NCBI GenBank assembly: GCA_013396915.1 | Contig: VWZL01001361.1 | Span: 230 to 64,229, forward strand | Origin: Stercorarius parasiticus | Lineage: Eukaryota > Chordata > Aves > Charadriiformes > Stercorariidae | Direction: 5' to 3' | Length of the DNA stretch: 64,000 nt | Translations under genes and position numbers: made by a program | In this document: one piece after another, positions 1 to 12,328 of the stretch | Position numbering within the stretch: position 1 is the stretch's first letter | Layout: each line of letters opens with the position of its first letter | Notes under the pieces: model-generated | Database searches by the model: none | What the model was told of the DNA's origin: nothing | What the model saw: the letters and a program-made list of their open reading frames with translations, nothing else

Positions 1-505
1 ATTGTACTTGCATTCATGTAGATGCTCTTGAGCTGGGCTACCGATTTCACCCCCATCCTTGGCCTTTATCCCTAGGCTCATTACTAGTGGGCCTGGTTTT
101 ATCCCCTTCCCACTTCGATTCTAGTTTAAAGCCCTGTCCATGAGTCTTGCTAAATCTTGGTCTAGTACCCTTTTCTCCTTTCGGGATAGGGTTTTCCCAT
201 TCTTAGCGAGCAGGCCCGGTGTCCTGTAGATCAAACTGTGATCATAGAACCCAAAGCCCTGCTGGTAGCACCAGTTTTGGAGGCAGGTATTGATCTGTCT
301 GATTTTCTTGTTAACCCATTCATCAGTCCCCAAAACTGGAGGGACAGAGGAGAACACAATTTGTGCTCCTGAACGCTTGACAAGCTGTCCCAAGGCCCTG
401 AAATCTTTCTTCATTGCCCTCAGACTTCTTCTCTCCAGCTCATCACTGTCTGCCTGTAAGATCAAAAGAGGGTAATAATCTGAACGTTCTCTGAAAGACA
501 AACAA
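1..505 (-). mobile_element. CR1 LINE fragment: ORF1 esterase end and ORF1/ORF2 junction
   Basis: Read on the minus strand, this piece contains the C-terminal esterase part of CR1 ORF1 (501-121). The short ORF1-ORF2 junction follows (120 to about 40), then the first residues of ORF2 (AQLKSIYMNAS-like, about 40 to 1). The element leaves the window at position 1, so its endonuclease and reverse transcriptase lie to the left if they survive. CR1 similarity fades at about 480-505, which I take as the 5' truncation point. CR1 elements are non-LTR retrotransposons that are usually 5'-truncated on insertion. The family call rests on remembered avian CR1 ORF1/ORF2 sequence; the exact subfamily is not determined. 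Confidence 0.85.
121..501 (-). pseudogene. CR1 ORF1 C-terminal SGNH-esterase-like domain, degenerate
   Basis: A 126-codon open frame ending in a natural stop. It matches the C-terminal esterase (SGNH/GDSL-like) domain found in ORF1 of CR1-type LINEs. Recognisable blocks are a YYPLLIL strand (residues 9-15), KKDFRALGQLVK (31-42), the GAQIVFSSVPPV strand (45-56), WCYQQGFGFYDH (77-88) and the C-terminal LARLMDRALN. The segment that normally carries the catalytic Asp-x-x-His reads NGKT (101-104), so both Asp and His are replaced. The usual Gly/Asn block near residues 17-21 is ADSDE. The frame starts at a TTG that is not a real start; the true N-terminus is missing through 5' truncation. I infer that it is a dead retrotransposon fragment although no stop codon interrupts it. 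Confidence 0.75.
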
Positions 506-3500
506 ATTATCCAAAATTTTTCTCTACACCAGTTCTGACATTCGCCCTTTCCATATGCTCAAAGGCCTGATTTAAAGTCTTCAAGTACTGGAAGATCGAC
601 CATGTCCCTAAATAAGTTTCTTCAGTAGCTAACTAACTCCATAGCCATGCACATGCTTCATATCCAGTCTCAATTTGACCAGATGTAGCTTTCAAACACT
701 GGGCCTCTTGTGCCAGAGTTGTAACCTGTCACGTAACATATAGCTTAAGGTACGCACTCTATCGATTTTTAAAAGCTAAATGATATTGTTGTGCCTCAAC
801 TCTTAAACTAATTCCTTGGAAGATTTAGCACCTCCACTATATATACGGAGGTTGATGCCTTATTAAAAAAGACCAACAATAACAGAAGTTTTTATAGAAG
901 ACTCATTGTTCTGGAGGAAAGCTTCATACATTTGAAATGTGATTGGGCAAGCGCAGCTCTGGCTGTCAGAAGTGTCTATTCCAAAGCAGACTAGCAGTCC
1001 ATATTGTTGCTGATTCTGAAATTATCCTGCCTAATATACATGGACCTAGCACTAAATAATCTAAAAAATTAGTTTTCCTTTTTTTTTTTCTTCAGGTGAG
1101 TGTAATCAGCCTGTTGCAGCAGTAAATGAACTCATCAGTTCACATTAGCCATAAACCAATGAAGTCCAGAAGAACACCAGATTCCCATACAAAGAATGCA
1201 ACTTATGCATGCAACAGACAGAATTCATACACTTCCACCCTTCACATCTAATGTGCATTTCCAGACCAACATTTTTCTCCTGTCAAGGAAACTAGTCATA
1301 TCTGTGCCCAGATCCTCTGCTGGACAACCACCTGGACCAGGGACAACTGTATTTGAGAGTTCATTCTGATCATGGAGCATGATCTAACCATGTTTCAAAA
1401 GTGCTTAATTCCTGTTTGTTTCTAGGTTATGAAAGCAAGTTCTGTCTGATGTTTAGGATACCTTTTACAAAGACACTCCAACCTTTTAGAATGACACTGT
1501 ATCTTGATAGAATGATTTCAATTGATTTACCGTCCACCACAGAACTGTAGAAAGTTACATTTGGAAAGGAACCTCAAGTGTTCCCACCACTTTTCATATG
1601 AAATTCCATTACATGGTCTTCTTTACAGTGAGAAAACATCATCCTGGTTAGTTTATGTAAGTGGAAGTTGTGTGATGCAATCCTTAAAAGTATGTTCACA
1701 GGGAAAAAATTTCCAGCAAAAGGTAGATAAAAGTAAAAAGAAATCCAGTGACTGGAAACTGAAGGAAGAGCATTTCAGGGTGTAAATAAGACATACATTC
1801 TTGTACATGAAAATAGTCATTGAAACCACTTACCCAAACAACTCTTCATCAGTTGAGACTTTCAAATAAAAAATCAAATGTACTTCTAAAAGCTAGTGTA
1901 GAAATAAAGCAGAAGATACTGTTCTATTGATGGAACCAAGTGCAACTGCTTAGATTATCTTATGGAAAAGCCTAGACTACAGCATCATAGTGGTTCCTCT
2001 GGGCTTTAAGATATCTGGAAACATCATCAGTGCCTTGTGTTTACAGGGGTCTAGCCTTTGTTTTACCTCTTCTGTTTTTAACAGGCCAATATTCAGCGTT
2101 TAGCCACATGCAGCTTCTTTATGTCTAAAAGTGTCTCTTTTTTGCGTTGAGCAGCGTCCTTCCTTCTGTGTATAGGGCATCATCAATGGAAAATTTTGCT
2201 CTTTTTTAAAAATACTGATGCAGACAGGAAGCAAAATATGGTTCTATTTAGCCCATTGAGATGATGACATTTTCCTCTCACATAGATTTCTCAGTAAGTG
2301 ATGTTTCAACATCCTCCTCTGACAGAAGAGGGAAAACAAACTTTCAGAGAACCTGCTGCTCATCAGCGGGCAGATCTCCAGCGAAAACTGGGTTGGAAAG
2401 CTCACCGTGGCTTCCTTGAGCTACAAAAGGATTGGTGGATGTGGGAGTGCTGAGTGACCGAGGGGGTGTGTTTTATGTTCAGAAAACATACAACATGATT
2501 GTGAATATGGGGGTGGGGGTGGCGTCTTTATTAATGTCTGAATGGGTTAGATGTTAAAAAAAACTGAAGGTCACAATTTGGGAGGTAGAACCTGCAGTAC
2601 CAGTGAAATCAAAGTGTGGGCACTGTAAATGACAATCAAGAAGCAATTCTTCCCAGCAAGACCTATAATTTTTAGATGAATGTGGACTCTTGCGCTTTGC
2701 TGGCAAGCTCCAGAGAGGCCCTGTGTCCCAACAGTTCAGCATCTTATTCCCTGTGCTGCGCTGCCTTATGTCTAATGTCAGCGTTCAAGACCACGTGAAA
2801 CGTGTAAAATGTGATCGTTCATATTTGACAGCATTTGATATGTTTGGCTTTACATGCCAGCTGCAGGATAGCAATGGGTGGTTCACCATAGTCTAAGGGG
2901 CTTTCACAGGAATAAAACTGTTTTTCTTTCTTCCCATCCAGCTCCTTCCCAGTAATTTCCCCAGTTAAAGGTTCAAATAGTAAGCATGTGAGAGAAACAG
3001 CTTTTCTGACTGGGTGAGAAATGTGACATCCAAGTTTTGTTCTGTTTCTGTCAAAGTCTACAGCTTATCTAAACAGTTTGCAATTACCCCAACTAACACC
3101 TCTGGGAAGCCAGAGCTAAGGTTGCATATGTTGCCTGTAATTTAGGAACTTGATAAAATATAGATAATGTTGCTCAAATAAAATTAATCTGAATTGTAAG
3201 AAACAGGAGGTAAGATTACAGACAAAAATATGCTGGAAAGGACAGAAATGCAGAACTAGCAGGGAATGCAGAGTTCTCTGGAGTACGCCTTTGAATATTG
3301 TGTATCTACGCAGGAGATCACAGCACCTGTTAAATTTAATACATATTAAATCTTGTCATATCTTATATATCTGGGCAAATGTAGCATGCCTTCATATTTT
3401 GCTGGCAGCTTACAACTCCCAGATTTCAGTTTATGTTACAGAAAGTATGTAGTCAATTCCCAATGAAAAGCTGATTTAAAGGGCACCACTGGGGATTGTA

Positions 3501-3930
3501 AGGAGATTAAATTGTTTTAATATTTTCAGTACATGGAAGGGGGAATTTAAATGGGAAGCTGGGAATCTTTGTTCCTTATGTGAAACATAAAGGTCAAGAT
3601 TTTGCCATAGATACAAGAGCTGGAAGATAGTTTTTGGTTGCATAGATGTCCATATGCCCTGGGTGGGTGCTTAAGATGCCCTTAAATCACATATGATGCA
3701 TACTGATGGCTCATCTTGTCAATGCACAGAGGGATTGCAAATCTATGTGGGTTGTTTTCATTATTATAAATGGAAGACGCACAAAGAGACGAAAGCAGAC
3801 TAAAGGTTGTTGAGACCTTGAACTTTCTGGGGTTTTAGATTTTTAAGTTACCTCGCTGAATTTCCCGTTAAACATACTTATTTTAAACTCTGGTGGTTCA
3901 CCATTATTTTTCATTCTTCAGATATGAATA

Positions 3931-3959
3931 ATATTTTATTTTATTTTAATTTAATTTAG
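3931..3959. repeat. TTTTA-type low-complexity run
   Basis: Short run of ATTTT/TTTAA pentamers. It could be an old poly(A)-derived or slipped microsatellite; no function is implied. Confidence 0.6.
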
Positions 3960-4220
3960 ATTACTGGAGTGCTGTTTTTTCTGTGGAAGAAACGTCACCC
4001 CTTTCTAGAATAAAATTAATCTTGTGCAAGAGGCCAGAGCAAGACCTAATTTAAATACCAGGGTAGGACGTGAAGTCTGTGTTGGCTGCTGTGGTCTTAT
4101 GCTGCCCTTACAGTCACACTGTTCTCCTAGCAGCACTGCACCACACTGCCCATCATTCCCAACTTGTCCATCATAAAAAAATCATGCAAGCCTTGCTTCG
4201 AGTTTAACCCCTCACATAGC

Positions 4221-4268
4221 CCTCACATTTAGTCCCCTCACATTTAGTCTGCATATAGCAGACTAAAT
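4221..4268. repeat. 15-bp tandem pair plus perfect 11-bp hairpin
   Basis: CCTCACATTTAGTC is present twice in tandem (4221-4235 and 4236-4250, 14 of 15 bases equal). The second copy overlaps an inverted repeat: ATTTAGTCTGC (4242-4252), loop ATATA, then its exact reverse complement (4258-4268). This is directly visible in the sequence; its origin is unknown. Confidence 0.8.
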
Positions 4269-4494
4269 CCACTCTACTTGTGAATTATCATAGCTTTTGT
4301 ATGAGAGAGAAGGAGGAAAAAGGGAGCAAGAAAAGATGGAGAGTTTCCTATCCACTCTGCCCTCTCCCAAGATAAAACAAATCACATTTTATACTATTTT
4401 ATGCTTAATTTTTGGCATACTGCGACCCTCTCAAAGCACCATTTCCTCTCCTTCCGATAGGAACTGATCATGCAAAGAATAAAAAAAAAACCAC

Positions 4495-4710
4495 TCATAG
4501 CTTACTGCTTGCACAGGGAGAGAGCACCCGTGACCCGAGAAGCTCAACTACAGCTGACAAAGCCTTCTGAATCTTTGGATTGATGCTGCTTTCATGGAGG
4601 AAAACTGGATATACACAGCTCCCAATCACCTCCTCAGTGTTTATGACTGCTTGGGTAAATTCCTCCACGCCCCCTGAGAATTCAGCATATGCTGTATCCA
4701 AGAAGGGAAG
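4495..4710 (-). CDS. Candidate terminal coding exon, unknown protein ending in SKL
   Basis: On the minus strand a frame opens right after a TAG that can serve as a splice acceptor (AG at 4712-4711) and stays open for 71 codons to a TGA at 4497-4495. The encoded segment looks protein-like: few Cys and Trp, and a helix-like stretch NPKIQKALSAVVELLGSRVL. It ends in Ser-Lys-Leu, the classical type 1 peroxisomal targeting signal. I do not recognise the protein. Against it: an open frame of this length is common by chance here, the pyrimidine tract before the acceptor is poor, no partner exon was found upstream on the minus strand (higher coordinates), and no clear AATAAA follows. Treat it as a hypothesis. 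It could be a real last exon, a pseudogene remnant or noise. Confidence 0.2.
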   Translation of the reverse strand, partial: LPFLDTAYAEFSGGVEEFTQAVINTEEVIGSCVYPVFLHESSINPKIQKALSAVVELLGSRVLSPCASSKL

Positions 4711-5666
4711 CTACACAAAATTTTAAATATGTCATAGCTGCCAGGGATGGGCTTCTTGAGGCTCATAAAAATCAGCAAGCAAATTTCTTACAGCATCCGT
4801 AGGTTTTTTTTCAGCTTAGCTAATAAACTTTTACCAAACTAGTCATAGGCACCCGTCATTGATGAGATCATCAGGGAAAAAAATTGTAAAATAGAGCTAC
4901 AAAAGCTATTGGTATAAATAATTAACATGTTTTCCCAGAGAAAACATAACTTGAGGTTAATCAAAACTATTCACAAACTCATAATGAATTTTGCAAGTCT
5001 ACAGAAATTTTTGGGGGAGGAGAGGAAAAAAAATAATTTGGACATTTTTCTTGATAAGGATTTTGATTTTTCCCCATAATATTTTGTTTTGAAATTTGCC
5101 TATGGATAGTATACTTAAGAACTAAAAAACAATTAACAAAATTGAAATTAATTCTCTGCTTTGATATTAAAGAAAAAAAGGCATCTTGAAACAATTTTTT
5201 ATTTTGCTAGGAGAAAAAATTCAATTTGTATTAGCAAAAACCCATTTATTTCAGTATTATGAACTCAGAACTCAAGCTGGAAAAAACCACTTAATGATAA
5301 AGCACTAATACGACACATTCAACAACCAGCTTTCAGTAATCATAAAAAAGGTTGACACTGAACACGCAGGGACTTGGCTCAATTTGGTCAGATCTTCCCC
5401 TAGCCCCTAACCCTCTGTTTCTGCAATTGAGAGGTAACAGGTAATTACATGGGAGGTTGTCCTTCAGTACGAATCTCAGCTCCAACTGGCGATCCTCCAT
5501 CAGGCAGGGAAGGGAGAAAGACGACCAACCAAAAAAGACTGCCCCTTTTACTGATTTTACTCTGGGCCCCTAGAAGAACCTGAAAACCTAGAGTCTGTGG
5601 AGAAAATCCATGGTCTTGGCAGATCTGGAATTTTCCAGTCCATGTTGCTTTTGAGTCATGACAAGC

Positions 5667-5702
5667 CAAAAAAAGTTTAAAAAAAAAAAAATTAAAAAAA
5701 AA
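5667..5702. repeat. A-rich low-complexity tract
   Basis: Nearly pure A run broken by G, TTT and TT. No retrocopy body was recognised on its 5' side, so it is not called as a processed-pseudogene tail. Confidence 0.6.
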
Positions 5703-6017
5703 TCTGTTTAAAAGAATGCTCCAATTTCTATATGAATCCAAAAATGCTTCATCCAATTTGTCTCAAATTTTCCAGAAAACTTCTGCTCTGACATGAGATC
5801 ATATATATGAAATGTAAGACAGACTGGTTTGTAGTTTTGGCAAAGCTGGGAGAGAAGATGAATTGGATTGTATTTTTAAAAAGAGAATTAGGGTCTCATC
5901 TTTGAATTATCACCTATTTAGGCAAGTCCTGCCACTCGTGACACTTTAATCATTAGAAATGATTAAAAGAGCAATAAATATGTTACTGGGAACTACTTTG
6001 CTCTGGCAAAGAGATCA

Positions 6018-6345
6018 TAGAGCATGTACGAGGAGGATGAGACATAAGGAAAATAGGGATGTGTTGGGAGACCACAGAGAATAGAGAGGAAGGAGTTACA
6101 AAAACTTGTGAAGATGCTGTGTGCAAGGAAGAGCTGACAGAGAGCTCAGGGGACCGTATGGTGTAGTAGGATTTTAAGGACCATAGGGGACTATAAAGTA
6201 CAGAAGAGAAAGAACAAAGAGATGTTGAGAGACTGGGGAGGTGAAGACCCTCCTGAGGAAAGAGAAAGAAAGAAAAAGTAATTTTCTGAGAGAAGGTGGA
6301 ATAACTAGAGTCGTCTCGGATCAGAGAGAGGGGAAAGCCAGCTTA
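6018..6345. repeat. Purine-rich strand-asymmetric segment
   Basis: For about 330 bases the plus strand is mostly A and G, with clusters such as GAGAGGAAGGAG and GAAAGAGAAAGAAAG, while C is rare. The motif GGACCRTAKGG occurs twice (near 6150 and 6179). It is not a simple microsatellite. It may be a decayed purine repeat. Confidence 0.45.
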
Positions 6346-9300
6346 TGCCATTGCTGGAATAATAAATATAGAAAAAAATGGATGGGCTCATTACTTGAGC
6401 AGGCTTGGGACACCCATCTTCCCAGTATTCGTACTGCAGGAGAGCTCCAGTACACCACCACCCACCTTGCTGCCAGCTCCTGCACTGCAGGGGAATCTAC
6501 CAGCGCTCCCCCAGGATGCACCCGTGTAGGCACTGTTAAAGAGTAAAGTCAACACAAAAATGTAATTAGTAAACCATGTCCTCAAAATGCCTTAGAAGCA
6601 GCTTACACTGCTAGAAACATGCACAAGGTTACCTGGCCTACACAAAGTTGTGTAAGATTATCCAGTTATGCTTTCAGCATACTGAAGTTCACCACCTTAA
6701 AGAAATGAAACACTTCAAAATAAAATACATAATGATAAACTACAGCACCCAGTAATAACCTGTAACAAAATAATTCTGAGCTAGAAACCCCCCCAACTCC
6801 AGTCTTAAACTTCTTTGAATGCCTTGGGATGATGGTTTTTATTACTTTTTGTCATGATTTCATTTTTCCTTTGCAAGGAAGAAAATCTCTGTTACTCTTG
6901 GAAAGACACGGGAGGGAACCTGAGGTGTCATGCAGCTCACTGCCAGAAACACATATGAAGGCAGCCTACTTGGCAGGAGGAGAACGGCTGGCCCTGCCTG
7001 TCAGCTGCATGTGTTTCCTGGTCTTTATTCTCCCTAGCGTTACCACATGTCACAAAGTACGTTGCAAAGCGTTAACAGGAATTGCGGGCTTCCCACCCAA
7101 AACAAAAACACAAAAAACAACCCTGCAATTAAGTATCCGCAAGAAATTACGAACCCTGAAGATAGGCCGTTGCTCCCGAGTTAACACAATTCATTAAGAC
7201 TTTTGACTTTTGCGCAGTTTTTAGGGGTGAGGGGGAGGAGGGAGGAGGTTGAGTTTATTTTTTCCCTAATCGTTCTGCCGTTTGAGGGGAGAGCCAGGAC
7301 TACGGGCATTTAGGTGATGTCATGTGCTAGACAGCAGCCATATGGAGAACATGAAATGGAAGTTTTCTACCCAGCTCCTGGCAAACCTGTGGCAGATGCC
7401 GTGTGACTGGGACCAGAGAGAAGCGCTCCACTCAGACACAACAGGCACGATCCCCATCCTTTAAAATGTGCAAAGGGGCCGCTGGCACAGCCCATGCGAT
7501 TGATCTGTGGGCAGACATTTTATCCCAGGAACTCTCTTCTAGCCCTCATTTCCTCCAAGGGCTGGCGTCCAGGGAAGGACTATGTTGGCTGAAAGGAAGC
7601 AGAACACAGGACCGTAATGAACCTCCCGAGTCACCAAAGCAGGCAATCGCATCATGTAATCCTTTTAAAATGTTTACCAGCCCTGTCTTAAAGTTTGTTC
7701 AGCTTCCAGTTTCCATTATTCCTACTGATACTTTTCCTCACTCTCCCAGTTCACAGCACACATTTGCTCACAGCTATTTGTTCTCATGCCAGGATGGTCA
7801 TTCAGCTTATATTGCTCTTCTGTACCCTGGCGCCTTGGCCCTGAATTATGCAGAGGGAACATGAGTACCTTCTTCCTGGTCTTCTCACAACTAAGTTAAA
7901 AAAGACAAATTGTCTTGGTCTCCACGCCTAAGACAGGCTTCCTATTCACAGCCACTCCAGCAGGCATCCTCTGCAATTTTACTTCCAGTTTAGCCTTTGC
8001 AGAGTGTTCTCACTGAACTCTTATCTCATGATGTTAAAAGTCAACCTCTGTTAGAAACACCTCAATACACTGTAGGATGACATTTGTTTTCTCCACAGTC
8101 ATGTCACACTCACAGCCAACCTGCAATCAAGTAAAAAAATGCAGTTCTTACCTTGTTCTGAGCAAACTTGCCGTCCCCTTTTCATGCATCCAATATTCAC
8201 GGCCATCTGCTTTTTCCTGTGTGAATCATGACCTTTTCTGTACTGATGATGTCCGCAGGTCTGTGCCATCATCAAAAGCTGTCAGTGTTTTCTCATGCTT
8301 TGTACAATACTGAAACTGTTAGATGAGACCCATCCCATCCGTATGCACCTCCCATACTGCTCCTTTCCCAAGAAAGTTTGTCCTGGAAATCACTAGATTT
8401 TGGGTACATGGTGGAAAGGTGCTGTCAGGACAGAGAACCCAGCCCCCAAGAGAGAATGGGAACTTGAACTACAGAGCCTAGAATACAATACACAAACTTA
8501 TTTTAATAATGAAATATTGTTCAAAAAATCAAAAGAAAACAGAATTCAGGGATGCTGAAATGTTGTGGTTTAGGTGAGGATGTCAAAAAAAAAAAAATTA
8601 CCTTTCTGGGTAAAGCCCTTCAGAACTTCCACTCTGCAGGAAGGTGGATGCTCCAAGCACTTGACATGCTGATGTTAAGGCTATTTTTAGAAAAATATGT
8701 TACCTAAATATTTATTTCCACTCGTTACTAAAATTCAAAATGAAGGTTGCTTTTGGATCAGCCACATGAGACTCAGAGAGATTCAATTGTACGACAAATA
8801 CTAATATATTTATACACCGAATAATACAGGTGACAGTTTGCATAGTTATCATTTCATAGGCAAAAACAATGGGAAAATGTGGGCTAGACTGCAAGGTTGT
8901 TAATCGAGCAAAACACTCCCTATCAATAATAATGATTTTGTAACAAGGAGTAATAAGTGTTGGGATTATGACCCTTTTCTCTGTCATAGTAGTTGAACTT
9001 TTAACTTGCTGGAGCAAATTGAGAAAAGAGCAAATGTCTGTATGTATAGCACCCCTCTTTCTTGCTCCTGTATGTAAAACTCATGGAATTAAGCTGGTTG
9101 TTCTCACACCTGCCTGTATTCTCAGTGCGACATTCCCCACTATTGTTCATCTGGTTACCTCACCCTGGGTGGGAATCAGCCATGATTTCATCGTGAATTT
9201 AAAATAATAAAACAAAACCAATTACATGAAATAATATGTTTTCTGACTTTAAAAAATTTCAGGGTTTTTAATTACACTTTTCCAAACTGACTTTGCAGAA

Positions 9301-11974
9301 CAATCATGCTATGCAAAATACCTCAAATCGGCTTCTGCAAAATAAGAGCAAAATGTCTTTCAAATGGGCAGGTTGGCTTCATTCATTTTGATTTCCCATG
9401 TTTTGCTTTTTCTTTAGGAGACTATGTCAACGTGAAAATGCTGTATAAATTATAGACATGATCTATGACGCAGAACAATATTTATAACATGCCTTTAAAG
9501 TTATGTAATGCTGAGAACAGAAATGCAATTAAAGTAGAGAGGAGAGGAGAGGAAGTTCTGCACTCTGCAGAGCGTGCTGTCTCATCTTTTAAACGATGCA
9601 ACATGATGGAAACCAATAAATGTTTCTGCAGAGGTGACTGGTTTCTCATATGATGTATTGATATGGGAGGGGTTGATCTCAAAGATATATTTTTTCAAAA
9701 TCAATTTTTCAAATTAATTTGGGGAAAACAATGACATTTTCATTTTCTTTGTAAGAAAAGTATGTGCTATCTTCCCCATATGTTCTCAGAAGAATGCAGG
9801 CAAAAGAGGGCATTTGGAAGTTATTTTCTGGTTTGTACTAAATTATTTCACGTGTTTCAAAAATAAAAAGCCATGTTTATATACATGAAGGTAACTTCTC
9901 AGAAATGGGAACCCAAGATGACAGTGGCATCAGAGACTTTCTCTCAGGATGTCAGCTGCACTGGAGAGGTCTCTTGTTTTCCACTGACAAGTGCAGGGCT
10001 CATTATTTCATGATTTTGCTTTTGCAAGATATACTATTTTTATTTATTTGCTTTTCACATTGCAATTTAAATATTTATCTCTCACTAGTTCCTATCTGCC
10101 ACATTTTGCTCTGTGCAACTGCTTGCTGTGACCACAAATGTGCCAAGTAATCATCTGTGTAAAATGCCCATAGGATATCAGGTATCAGAATCATTAGCCC
10201 TTTACAAAACATGTCAAACATAATCTCAGTGTCATCTCCCAAAAGTTCCTCGACATAAAACTGCCCATGGGATATCTTTGCCTTCTAGCGCTCCAAACAG
10301 AGGGAAGATTGATCGGAAGAGCTGACACCACACAGCCACATAACCAGTACTGCACAGCAGTACCAGCAGCGTTAATGACATTTCTATTGAGAAATGTTAA
10401 CTTGCATCTATGAAGAGTGGTTGTTTGGGTAATTCATGCTGCTATGCCTCTCTAGAATGGTGCCCTAGATAACTTCTTAGTGCTCTGCCACAATGGTGCA
10501 TTAAGAAAGGACTCACAGTGAGATGCTGTATGAGACAAACGTCTGCCAAGTATGGAGAAGAAAGGCATCAAGTAAATGACACAAATAAGTACCTTTACAC
10601 TGCAAAGCTTAATTTCTGGGAACATGTTGCTTTTTACTTTAAGAATCCAAACTCCCTGTGAAAATGCCCAAATCAAATAAAATTTAACACTTTTCAAACA
10701 GTTATAGCATATAAACAAAACGAGAGGACGAAAAAAAAGAAAATACATCCAACCACAGTAATTTGGAAGTGGTTTACCATCATTATTCTCTCATTTGCTT
10801 GATTTTCTTTTTCGGGCTTTATCTGTTTGGGGCTTTATCTGAATTTTGACTTTCCTTGTATTAGAAGAGGAGGGTGTGTATGAAAGGAAATGCAGATCAA
10901 AGCCTGGGGACACATAAAGGATGGCACAGAAATGGAGCAGAGGAAAGGAACAGGGTAAGGAATGTGGAGCAAAAGTTGAGAAGGCTGCTCATTATTAATG
11001 CCAAAACAATACCCAGCAAATACACTCTGAGGGTCACAGCCTGGAGACATCACCAAAGCCGATGGAAAGAGTGATAGGGATCGCAGTTGAACTTGGCTGT
11101 CTTTCCTCCTGCTCCTTTTATCTTCCAAGACACAACAGCAGCAGGTGAGGGTGTTGCATCAGGCTTCAAGTCCTGATCTAGACCATTCCTGTGCAATGGT
11201 TTTACATAGCAAAATATAACAGACATTTTATCCTGGTAAGTCTCTGTGTACATAATGCACAAATGCACTTTCTAGAGAAAGGGCTTCATAGACCATCCTC
11301 TTCTGTATTAGATAAGGAGGATCCTGAAAGAACCTGGACTGATTTGCAAGGCAAAAAAGGAAAATTAAGATCTTGTATATTCAAGCCTATTTAACATGAG
11401 TGAGATTATTGTTGATCGCAAATTCAGTGGTGGCAGATCAGCTCCTCACACATGTTAAAATTTGATCTTTCTGTTAAGACACTCAAATCTGGCAATCCTA
11501 TCTCCTCAAACCCAACCACTCAGTTGAAGCTGCTCAGCATGCTCGGACATTACCAATGGCAACACTTGCATTTCTCCCTCACAGAATTATCAGAAGAGAA
11601 CAGACCAGGACTTTTGCAATAATAACTGTAGAAATGTGAAGATTTCTGAAAGAGAAACTTGACGGGAGAAAGCTAAATTCACCATTTTACCATGTCAGAC
11701 AAGCTTCACGTGAGATCCTCTTCAAAATGGATATAAATGCATCAAAATAGACAGCTAATTGCAGCAGGTTGATTGTGATGCAAACATTCTGGCTGGAGTT
11801 ATTTGTTATTATACCTTGATTTTGAACAGGATCTTATGAATTCTGACCTATTTATTTCCCTCTCCAGCAAAGAGTACACTACGCTTAGAACTGGGATCGG
11901 GCTTGTTTCTTAAGGGTGTAATTAGTTATTTAATGAGTAAATATAGGAAAGAAAGGTGTTCTTCTGACTGAAGC

Positions 11975-12328
11975 AGGCTGGCCTACCAGTATCTTAAGGG
12001 GGCCTACAAGAAAGCTGGTGAGGGACTTTTTAGGATGTCAGGTAATGGTAGGACTAGAGGGAATGGATTAAAACTAGAGATGGGTTGATTCAGACTGGAT
12101 GTTAGGAAGAAGTTCTTCACCATGAGGGTGGTGAGACACTGGAACAGGTTGCCCAGAGAGGTGGCGGAAGCCCCATCCCTGGAAGTTGTTAAGGCCAGGC
12201 TGGATGGGGCTCTGAGCAACCTGATCTAGTGGGAGGTGTCCCTGCCCATGGCAGGGGGGTTGGAACTAGATGATCTTTAAGGCCCCTTCCAACCCTAACA
12301 CTTCTATGATTCTATGATTCCATGATTC
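11975..12328 (+). mobile_element. CR1 LINE 3' end with octamer tail
   Basis: A 5'-truncated CR1 retrotransposon, sense strand. It begins in the end of ORF2 (a GCCTACCAGTATCTTAAGGG-like stretch) and continues through the conserved segment encoding the CR1 C-terminus ([21 protein letters not shown], around 12113-12164). ORF2 stops at a TAG at 12227-12229. The CR1 3' UTR follows (GGGTTGGAACTAGATGATCT, GGCCCCTTCCAACCC) and ends in TTCTATGATTCTATGATTCC, the tandem octamer tail typical of avian CR1. The ORF2 remnant carries an internal stop (after GATGGGT). The close match suggests a younger insertion than the other relics in the window. Confidence 0.95.

Larger units (their letters stand above)
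506..4494. other. Intergenic or intronic DNA, no gene seen
   Basis: AT-rich sequence without a supportable gene. It holds a T-tract at about 1079-1091, a TTTTA/TTTAA-type low-complexity run at 3931-3959 and a small tandem duplication plus hairpin at 4221-4268. A faint resemblance to a reversed CR1 3' end at 1500-1600 was too weak to call. Confidence 0.6.
4711..11974. other. Intergenic or intronic DNA, no gene seen
   Basis: No supportable gene. It contains an A-rich tract (about 5667-5702), a long purine-rich segment (about 6018-6345) and a G-rich stretch at 7224-7249. Open frames of 100-153 codons occur (for example 7403-7864), but none resembles a known family or has exon-like borders. Confidence 0.6.

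Noticed and set aside
1500..1600. Reversed CR1 3' end
   Set aside because: Only scattered similarity (TAGAATGATTT, TTGGAAAGGAACCTCAAG) without the conserved tail and CCTTCCAACC block.
7224..7249. G-quadruplex candidate
   Set aside because: Only three G runs of three or more; the fourth is GG, so it misses the canonical pattern.
7403..7864. 153-codon plus-strand open frame
   Set aside because: No recognisable motif or splice structure, and ordinary base composition for the region.
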